Source of the DNA: Colimorpha sp002372855 | GTDB lineage: Bacteria; Bacteroidota; Bacteroidia; Bacteroidales; P3 | Length of the DNA: 21,251 bases | Assembly: GCA_946621635.1 (NCBI GenBank) | Contig: CAMOOR010000036.1 | Location: 1 to 21,251, forward strand | Reading direction: 5' to 3' | Part shown: positions 17,701 through 21,251 of the stretch, one piece after another | Layout of the letters: each line of letters begins with the position of its first letter | Position numbering within the stretch: position 1 is the first letter of the stretch | Notes under the pieces: generated by a model | Database searches by the model: none | Told to the model about the DNA's origin: nothing | The model's input: only the letters and a program-made list of their open reading frames with translations | Translations under genes and position numbers: made by a program

Positions 17701-20700
17701 GCGGCCGTTCTTGCTGCAGTGGTAGTAGCCGTCGCTGCCGCCGTAGACATCCTGCAGCACGAGGGCCTTGCGGTCGATAACGGCGTAGGAACCTTCGCCA
17801 AGCTCCGATCCCACGTCGCCGCTGATGTCGTTGCCGCCGTGGGCATAGCCGAACACGCCGCCGGAGAGCCACAAGGCGGTCGAACCCTTGACGTTGGCCA
17901 TGCGGCAGCCGCCGTAGATTTGCTCAACAATGATGCGCGATTTGGGTTCGCTGTGCACCACGGTGCTGATGACCGTGGGACGCTGGAACTTCCAGCCCGC
18001 AAAGGCCACCTCGGCGCTGTCGCGGATCATGGGCACGGTGCGGTAGTCCTCGGCGAAGTTCATGTCGCCGGCGTTGCCGCCGCCGTAGACGGCGCTGATG
18101 CCGCCGGCGTTGAGGTTGAGGGTGGCGATGGTGGCCATGGCGGCACGGTTGTTGCCGCCGAAGAGCACTCGGATGTTATAGCGGCCGATCTCGGTGTTGA
18201 AGCGGTCGGGGCTTTGGTTGACGAGGTTGTCGTAGTTGTCCCACTCGTGGCCGGACGCGGCCTCGGCATTGTAGAGGGGCTTGTCCACCAACGCGCCGCC
18301 CTCCCACTGCTTGGTGATGGAGTCGTTGTCGAAGATGAAGTTGGCGCCGGTGCAGTTCACCGTGCCCACGGGACGGTTCACGTCGGCCATGTTGCCGCCC
18401 AGGTAGCAGGTGTCGATCATGCCGCCGGTGATGGTGACGTTGGCATGCGATCCGTCCACCAGGTTGCCGCCGCCGAAGAGGTAGCGGATACCGAACTGGC
18501 GGCCGTAGCCGGTGAAGTAGGTGTTCTCGATGCCCTTATGGGTGGTGAGCTTGGTGTTGTGCACATTGACAAAGACCGTGGAGGTGTTGGCCACGGAGCC
18601 GCCGTAGTTGTTGCCGCCGAAGACGGTGAAAATCGAGCCGCCGTAGATGTCCATGGAGACAGCATTCGCGGGATTGTTCACCTCGTTGGAGGTGATGCCG
18701 ATGAAGGCGTTCTCGGCACCGCCATAGAGCGAGTCGATGAGGATGTAGTCGTTGCCGGCGTAGCCGGCGACACCCACAGTGATGTGGGCCGTGCGGATGT
18801 AGGGCACGGTGCCGTTGCCGTGGGAGCCGTCCTCGCTCTGGTCCACATCCTCGGGGTCTCCGATGACGGGGTCGTACTTGAAGCACACCTCGTCGGAACC
18901 CACCACCAGACTGTCGGCGGGCCACTCCAAGAAGGCGGTGTCGACGGTAGACCAGGTGTTGGTGTAGCCAGCGCGGGTCGTGGGCACGGTGTTCCACTTG
19001 TAGACAGCGCCGCAGACCTCGGTCTGTTGCTTGCGGTAACGCTTGTGGGGGGTGCCACCGATGGAGGTGTCGCCAATGGCCACATAGCCCTGGGCCAGGA
19101 TAGCGGCTTCATCGGTAGCGGGATCGAAAGCGGGGTTGTTGACAATCAACGTGTCGTAGCGGCTGGTGTTGGCATTGCCGAAATAGTAGTTCTGATACTT
19201 CAGGGCCGTGGAACCGTGGCGGTAGGGGTAGCCGTACATGGGGCTCAGGTTGATGCCGCGGTAGGTATAGTAGCCGCAGCCGCCGCCGTAGGCATAGCCT
19301 ATGTGCACGGGGTGCGTGGCGTCGGTCTTCTCGGTGCCCAGCTTGATGGTGGCGCCCACGCTGCCCTGCACCCAGCCGGCAATGTCGTTGCCGCCGTAGA
19401 GGGCGTAGATGGAGTCGGTGCTGTGCACGGTGACGTTGGTGTTGCCGCTGACGTTGGCCATACGGCCGCCGCCGACCACATAGCCCTTGATGACGGGGGC
19501 GTGAGTGGGCTCGGGGAAGGGCACATGCGCCACCTCGGCGGAGAAGTCGAAGTGCACGCTGTCCTTCTGCACCACACCGTTGGTGTAGGTGACGGTGTAG
19601 TAGATCCAGCCGCCGGTACCGGCATTGGGCACGCCCTTGCAGTGCACGTGGAACTGGCCGCCCACGGTGGCGGTGTCCACCCAGCGCAGGGCGCTGCGGG
19701 TGATGCTGAAGTGGCTGCTGGCCACCACGACGGTCTGGTTGGTCGGGTCCGGAGGATTATCCTTGCGCACGAAGGGGTCGGTCTCCCAGTAGTAGAAGGT
19801 GCGGGTGGTGGCCGTACCGGCGCTGCCGAAGCCCGGGTCGCTGCGCAGGCGGTAGTTGGAGTTCATACCGTAGTGGTCAAGCTCTTCGACATACTCGTAG
19901 TAGCCACTCGTGACGGGCACACCACCGGTGGGGATGGAGAGCTGGGGCGTGGCCAGGAGCGTGTCGCCGTACTTGAGGGTGGTGTGGTTCAGGGTGAGGT
20001 CCGTCAGACCCTGGCCGGCGGGGAAGTTGACGCTCTTCTCGTGGAAGGTCACCTCGACAGGCAGGTACAGGGCGCCCTGGCCGGCGGGACGCCACGAGGT
20101 GTCCCCACCCGGAACCACCACGGGAACGGCGTCGCAGTAGGTAATCACATCGTCGGGACGGCGCACTTGGCTCTCGGGACGCGAATAGGTGTCGCCCGAC
20201 ATGCGCCACACGCCGTTCTGCGGGTCGTCATAGTGGCCCGTGGTGTCGTACATGACCCAGTAGTAGGCCTCGTGGCGCTGACCGTGACGGTAGGTGATGT
20301 CCGTGATGGCGGCGCCGACGTCCCAGTTGAAGAACTTGGAGTAGTAGGCCGTCGAGGCTCCCACCTCCACCTTCTCCACACGCAGCTCGTTGCGCGTGCC
20401 GATGAGGTAGTAGCGGTAGTTGCCCCACTCCTGGAAGTAGTATCCGGTGTAGCCCGTGCGGCTCCACACGCAGTAGCGGTTGAAGTCGGCCTGGGGTGTG
20501 TTGACGATGCGGGGATTGGCGGGGTCGGTCTGGATGTCGAGAGCCAGGTAGTACTGGCCGATGTGCGTGTGCAGATTGATAGGCGAGGCGGCATGGATGT
20601 GGATCTCCGCGCCGTTGCTGCTGCCAGCCAGCAGCACGTCGGTCTCCACCTCGCTGCCCTCGGGGCCTTCGAGCCACATGTGGGTACCGTTGCTGAGGGT

Positions 20701-20877
20701 GTAGTGCAGCGTGGAGCTCTCGCCCGCAATCTGTTCGTCGCGCTGGGCCTGCACATTCACGGGCAACGCCACGGCGGCAACGAGCGCCAACAAGACCAAG
20801 GCCTTGCAAAAAGTAGTCAGGGATAGACGATGTTTCATATTCTCCATTCTGGGTTTCATTCTGTTAGTTTCTGTCAT
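8734..20877 (-). CDS. Giant T9SS-secreted repeat protein (putative adhesin)
   Basis: About 4047 residues from the ATG at 20875-20877. A signal peptide (hydrophobic core about 22-40) ends VQA/Q at 44. A non-repetitive beta-rich region (45-465) precedes a YGG/FGG repeat region (about 466-1989) with around 30 turns such as VYGGGNAGD, IYGGCRMANV, YGGNDISG and YGSGNGDYDY, suggesting a long beta-helix or beta-solenoid. Residues about 1990-3545 have no evident repeats. GLUG-type repeats (about 3546-3760: YVGGLAANS, VGGIVGYAENTVLENNYSYG) end in LNRW...W...GYPLFG. A type A T9SS sorting domain occupies about 3975-4047, starting VKVYPNPTVN and ending GIYYIRVHTPNGITIQKVIK. It should be exported by Sec, moved across the outer membrane by T9SS, cut and attached at the surface. 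Other possible starts are 20901, 20859, 20847 and 20838; the open frame up to 21021 crosses the promoter. First gene of the cassette. Confidence 0.9.
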   Translation of the reverse strand: MTETNRMKPRMENMKHRLSLTTFCKALVLLALVAAVALPVNVQAQRDEQIAGESSTLHYTLSNGTHMWLEGPEGSEVETDVLLAGSSNGAEIHIHAASPINLHTHIGQYYLALDIQTDPANPRIVNTPQADFNRYCVWSRTGYTGYYFQEWGNYRYYLIGTRNELRVEKVEVGASTAYYSKFFNWDVGAAITDITYRHGQRHEAYYWVMYDTTGHYDDPQNGVWRMSGDTYSRPESQVRRPDDVITYCDAVPVVVPGGDTSWRPAGQGALYLPVEVTFHEKSVNFPAGQGLTDLTLNHTTLKYGDTLLATPQLSIPTGGVPVTSGYYEYVEELDHYGMNSNYRLRSDPGFGSAGTATTRTFYYWETDPFVRKDNPPDPTNQTVVVASSHFSITRSALRWVDTATVGGQFHVHCKGVPNAGTGGWIYYTVTYTNGVVQKDSVHFDFSAEVAHVPFPEPTHAPVIKGYVVGGGRMANVSGNTNVTVHSTDSIYALYGGNDIAGWVQGSVGATIKLGTEKTDATHPVHIGYAYGGGCGYYTYRGINLSPMYGYPYRHGSTALKYQNYYFGNANTSRYDTLIVNNPAFDPATDEAAILAQGYVAIGDTSIGGTPHKRYRKQQTEVCGAVYKWNTVPTTRAGYTNTWSTVDTAFLEWPADSLVVGSDEVCFKYDPVIGDPEDVDQSEDGSHGNGTVPYIRTAHITVGVAGYAGNDYILIDSLYGGAENAFIGITSNEVNNPANAVSMDIYGGSIFTVFGGNNYGGSVANTSTVFVNVHNTKLTTHKGIENTYFTGYGRQFGIRYLFGGGNLVDGSHANVTITGGMIDTCYLGGNMADVNRPVGTVNCTGANFIFDNDSITKQWEGGALVDKPLYNAEAASGHEWDNYDNLVNQSPDRFNTEIGRYNIRVLFGGNNRAAMATIATLNLNAGGISAVYGGGNAGDMNFAEDYRTVPMIRDSAEVAFAGWKFQRPTVISTVVHSEPKSRIIVEQIYGGCRMANVKGSTALWLSGGVFGYAHGGNDISGDVGSELGEGSYAVIDRKALVLQDVYGGSDGYYHCSKNGRYLGGDEYLLGDYNLEAYDPHDEYVGLLVPTHNHTNLYLNGGKVLFSAYGGGVKAHVGFLDGSNPKISVGGVERNLNVLGGYQKGTIHVQMSGNTVVGSETHHGVGFNYGDGNAYGGGYLSYLYGCGYAAVGGKTKILGSLYAGNDCMGSLNSFGAYSQPEVRDKEGNLVHAAISEADYKASDGTHLNYDAGDGTYNAAYSTYLLLEDSVKINCVYGSGNGDYDYDNVGSLVPGPVCHFEYTEVTPLQTSVFVDINTNNTSRIDTVFGGGNGVGVRENVHILFNSKTDQLTVGTIFGGNNRENMESCVPDIILTKGKVKSVFGGGNNGSMNGSEDFLDICDEEVNGVSTYVLVNTDQVTITDSLFGGCRKADVRGMAYIDIRKTQAEGINYVYGGNDISGNVYGNTRIDVSGGKVNNIYGGSNGRYDYDFLGNDAEGNDDFAVYAFGSNHDDASKLISAHSTGMPFVDSTTVNLYGGTIDNNVYGGGSMGDCRATRVEVNDRVCPAKLTPDQLTINGAVYGGGEGDWEHLQQTHRGNVAKPEHSDGVEGGTYVHLHHANDLASAKAYGGGRGGDVENTYIHVFDTWDEPFDAIYGGCWGSHVFGTATLTLEGSDLGSAQNAFQVFGGNDYTGSVFRSVLNIYSGKYGSIYGAGNGDYDYSVQPFGGTPKIWIPKRNTLPNTEFVEINFYDGHVDSNLFGGGLMGTTWRLKTNDLGEHITTPVDEGPDGTVNYRTPDTAQTMATAYDDPTKYSYIVVNVHGGTFDNNIYAGASGKNKQLVYGLKVLNMDGGDVKESVYGGSQRVNDGYPAECAEGTSADPAANTTLRPSSILNIAGGIVKASVYGAGYQGNTYGSVYVNVGSKAIENSKVWERDIAGSVDSYTNFKPGETDGVSPALTPGHVILDASVYGGANWGSNDGSFDFRVPGFYGGESRIYVDGEGYNTQGSSTSTLPTMDIANSIIGSGTSVQGGDVHNSIHVYNYGAVDYSSCHASKTLRSIQRADELYLWNTAIFYSGATDAASAYPSQQLTIMRVDTVKVRGYNVIDLNAVMTEVAQLHFYEDELDGDGNLVHTTNQDLIVNDPNQCRNDMQVCDRLRVIDPVTKKYAAMVVNNGVNVDIMTTEGGYGFVEGFGYLFAETGTNAVVTARPKTASLNINDGGFMSSCVDSNLVISEQSGTSIVWGACSSSNRNEAEYPYNNYIDAYRVWSVGHGKRTRFAVLLAHAQPELLPQDDKKVKLYDDSTSRNYDLALAHAELVLPPTTPGHYYRLGTDGVTIEDDNAVLRFVDRTWHPVSWSGVGTDPSVAQTNPAQGTWEQPALADGSSRSDLRGVKLIQDNPATTFGLVMTSGKNFASSGTNTYTPPETYSGTWNQGGTAISGNNHVNIIQNFYSAQVGADVNASPVMDLYLTYSTNFSSTMLGTVYFTLDEYKAVPKRANYNGSDISTNTGAIVNPGSPTYLDSNLNQPINVAITIATLLEKFKDMEYDLLAMYNEGRSNTFIRKAVLPATLHSRELYLDSISWWPEDCDATDFLLTGDSAAVISATDPNVFRVGVQPMDNISSTLTSTVGWHMINQDTAADVFSTAMPYTGASKTATMQFSKKSGSSATCAHYDNIGLTGQGLHIGELDGRGLAALNLSLTYDGNKVYPDGVVGHLDLHFTAYNPVDTSKFKIRVNVKCRTVGDTIFLASADHVDRCGGIHLTPGSLADVDPGNTQKIGKRPSKYLQNFMQAFDASIYEEGDVIAIIDTMKITNAVSIRGVDYFAVPVIRYTGHHHDLPGECGVFRGTMIDVSTDDGMLSATFVDFGGGSVGRITGESGSQYPEYWNATLNTPALDSHKRLDTNQVYGPIIAVHDGGTVTLANGTSLHSNYNAYTDTDIKRRGSAVSVTKGGNLVFVNSVDIENNFVPAQVVDHPTNGAIYVDSGNVTLNPSHKATAVNITKNYIYSGSTPYWTNYNAAGHVVRFMVDTNYTKTAEKRNVFLTRTPDASDAVMKDKQSDMIDMVSVLPDKTLIGISKWFPGEHVRDTIRFAFGHKFTDLLQATHVNNNFVSDEGYNVFYEYNVDNSRIFLHRCATFHHQIADVDLPYNNDGTLHAGDVLTYQPLVSATCPTGGDEIIYRVQGGFFPYTYTWSGSSDKTRTTAVVNNTLISQVKGGNYVNYIDAIADTLLTPHVSMTPHEFSDTLRYHVEAKDVSGFCTLKKDIKVTLKKIDVDNPDRFVPILDGSANGWTDTNSSVKALGTRNYKAIKITPKVWVNRNAGTIDARVVGDDNDYVYQEVVTVDPLTGDETVTGHELEDLLFCEGDIIRLTTTPRSESTKFIMWDFDPYYSQTASYVVPSRNSDVVAYYGPNDYWKDHVNTAAEAHAVLDGNYDYTTRAAAGDAAAGYVTTYNGDVHIYNENGLAWLVSVVNGYNGQQVRPFYFNKVFIHQKDDGSAYDMKDYLWTPVGTQQYGFRGRFIGVGKPSVVTDSSTTPLVGDQVVIRNIIVNEPSMYHVGFFGNLDTAQISGIKLEAVFARGGHYVGGLAANSTHSKIDNCSVSDEVENASTTSILTTHYVSGGILGRSAHDEITNSTSAAKYVGDAVYSGGMVGHGTSTSVSNSGVLNISRMSGLYIGGIAGYLDGVAPHTRMIFFHSDGAPSTLANNYVQLLAENKRQQRVGGIVGYAENTVLENNYSYGVMRNSQSHGGVAGALNNNTFANHNYYAASDANQAVGVAAPSASLSDNASFRGRGNAVTISQPVYGVNNLTRVLNRWVRQQNANGGRYKTWRSDLEEAHDGYPLFGQPDLIPVSDTLLVDGCEQVEYQGAIYHEDTEFAFSIVDSVEMVDSTLVTLIRLHHATSTQLSDTALLGEDYSGYGFFVSATESLLLRRTLDSAGYASLVLSDTLQTAFGCDSVVTLTLTFHSDGSTEDIVEVSETTGVKVYPNPTVNVVNVDAEQMSHVEIYDNEGRVLQNRDTYDASHVTLDLSYYPSGIYYIRVHTPNGITIQKVIKR
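14911..19480 (-). repeat. Region encoding about 30 YGG/FGG turn repeats
   Basis: Within the giant gene, the plus strand is dotted with CCGCCGTA/CCGCCGAA (coding YGG and FGG). Turn types recur in a fixed order: GGCRxA[ND]VxG, then GGND[IY]xG, then GxGxYDY, then GGNNR..M and GGGNxGxMN. The CRxAxV-type turn appears near 19465 (as GGGRMANV), 17905, 16605 and, as GGCWGSHV, near 15920. Spacing varies, so this is a nested, diverged duplication and not an exact tandem repeat. Confidence 0.8.
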
Positions 20878-20987
20878 TTTTTCTCTTTCAATATGACACA
20901 TCGATATATTTTTCCCAATACACAATACACCCACAAAAACGTGATATATAATAATATATACCGCGAATACATAATGTGTCCAACTTG

Positions 20988-21018
20988 CAAAAATACACAA
21001 AAAATCCGAATCTGCAAA
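20988..21018 (-). promoter_or_regulatory. Predicted promoter of the giant-protein cassette
   Basis: On the minus strand, -7 box TATTTTTG (20988-20995) matches TAnnTTTG and TTTG (21015-21018) lies 19 bp upstream. Initiation near 20980 gives a leader of about 100 nt to the preferred ATG at 20877. The 20880-21050 stretch is strikingly A/T-rich against the GC-rich gene. Confidence 0.75.
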
Positions 21019-21056
21019 CAATTAACACGAAATTAACAAAAAAGCACGGCAAGACG

Positions 21057-21191
21057 GAGACGCGGCATGCCGCGTCTCTACAGGCGAGGACGTCCCACAA
21101 CCCCCAATGTAGAGACGCAGCATGCCGCGTCTCTACAGATGAGGACGTCCCACAACCCCCAATGTAGAGACGCAGCGTGCTGCGTCTCCCG
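21057..21191. repeat. Tandem array of three palindromes, 55-bp period
   Basis: Palindromes at 21057-21078 (perfect, 22 bp, centre GGCATGCC), 21112-21133 (one mismatched pair) and 21167-21188 (10-bp arms around GT). They are separated by two 33-bp spacers that are the same except GGCGAGG versus GATGAGG; the spacers contain GGACGTCC and CCCCCAATGTA. The array begins about 40 bp upstream of the -33 box of the giant gene. The element matches the two copies in the amidase linker. The remainder of the right edge (21192-21251) shows no gene or further repeat. Confidence 0.92.
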
Positions 21192-21251
21192 ATTGGCGGG
21201 GTCCGAGAGGGGTCGAAGAGGTACATAATTCGGCATTTCTTATATCGTTCT

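Noticed and set aside
14911..19480. RTX calcium-binding repeats
   Set aside because: The glycine motifs are YGGGN or GGND types; the regular nonapeptide GGxGxDxux pattern is absent, and export is by a T9SS domain, not type I.
9202..20826. A plus-strand open frame of 3,874 codons opposite the giant gene
   Set aside because: It is the codon-aligned antisense frame. The sense strand has a signal peptide, ordered repeats and a T9SS domain, while the antisense product is a Val/Ala/Gly/Asp/His-rich translation without domains.
21057..21191. A CRISPR-like array (repeats with 33-bp spacers)
   Set aside because: The spacers are nearly identical to each other, the repeats are perfect palindromes, the unit also occurs inside a gene, and no cas genes are present.

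Overview
The window looks like the chromosome of a GC-rich member of the Bacteroidota, most likely Bacteroidales from an anaerobic or host-associated habitat. Evidence is independent at several loci: a giant secreted protein with a type IX secretion (T9SS) C-terminal sorting domain, a fimbrillin-like surface lipoprotein, a GldA-type ABC ATPase, a Bacteroidota-form LptD, and upstream regions carrying the TAnnTTTG / TTTG promoter boxes of this phylum. The genus cannot be read from the sequence alone.

Left part (1-6018) is housekeeping and envelope biology. On the minus strand, in transcription order, lie a secreted N-acetylmuramoyl-L-alanine amidase with two C-terminal SPOR-like domains, a GldA-like ATPase that appears to lack the usual C-terminal extension, and the 5' part of pyrF, which runs off the left edge. 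On the plus strand, leaving from the same 116-bp gap, lie lptD (TTG start) and a small MerR-family regulator. The amidase and lptD promoters overlap face to face, and their -7 boxes form an inverted repeat, so peptidoglycan remodelling and LPS assembly may be coupled at initiation.

The convergent gap (6019-6206) holds a hairpin overlapping the merR stop and then thirteen consecutive 11-bp units that switch strand orientation part way.

Right part (6207-21251) is an accessory surface-protein cassette on the minus strand, read from one recognisable promoter near 21000. First comes a roughly 4050-residue T9SS cargo with about 30 YGG/FGG turn repeats and a C-terminal GLUG-repeat block. Next is a 65-residue acidic protein overlapping it by 4 bp, then a 765-residue fimbrillin-like lipoprotein that also ends in GLUG repeats and the same closing motif. 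I infer that the lipoprotein and giant protein work together at the cell surface; the small protein has no recognised function.

A short palindromic element (arms GAGACGCRGC / GCYGCGTCTC) links the two parts. Three copies form a 55-bp-period tandem array just upstream of the giant-gene promoter, and two copies lie in frame inside the amidase linker, each encoding VETQRAASP. I regard this repeat family and the giant protein/small protein/lipoprotein cassette as the most novel content here.
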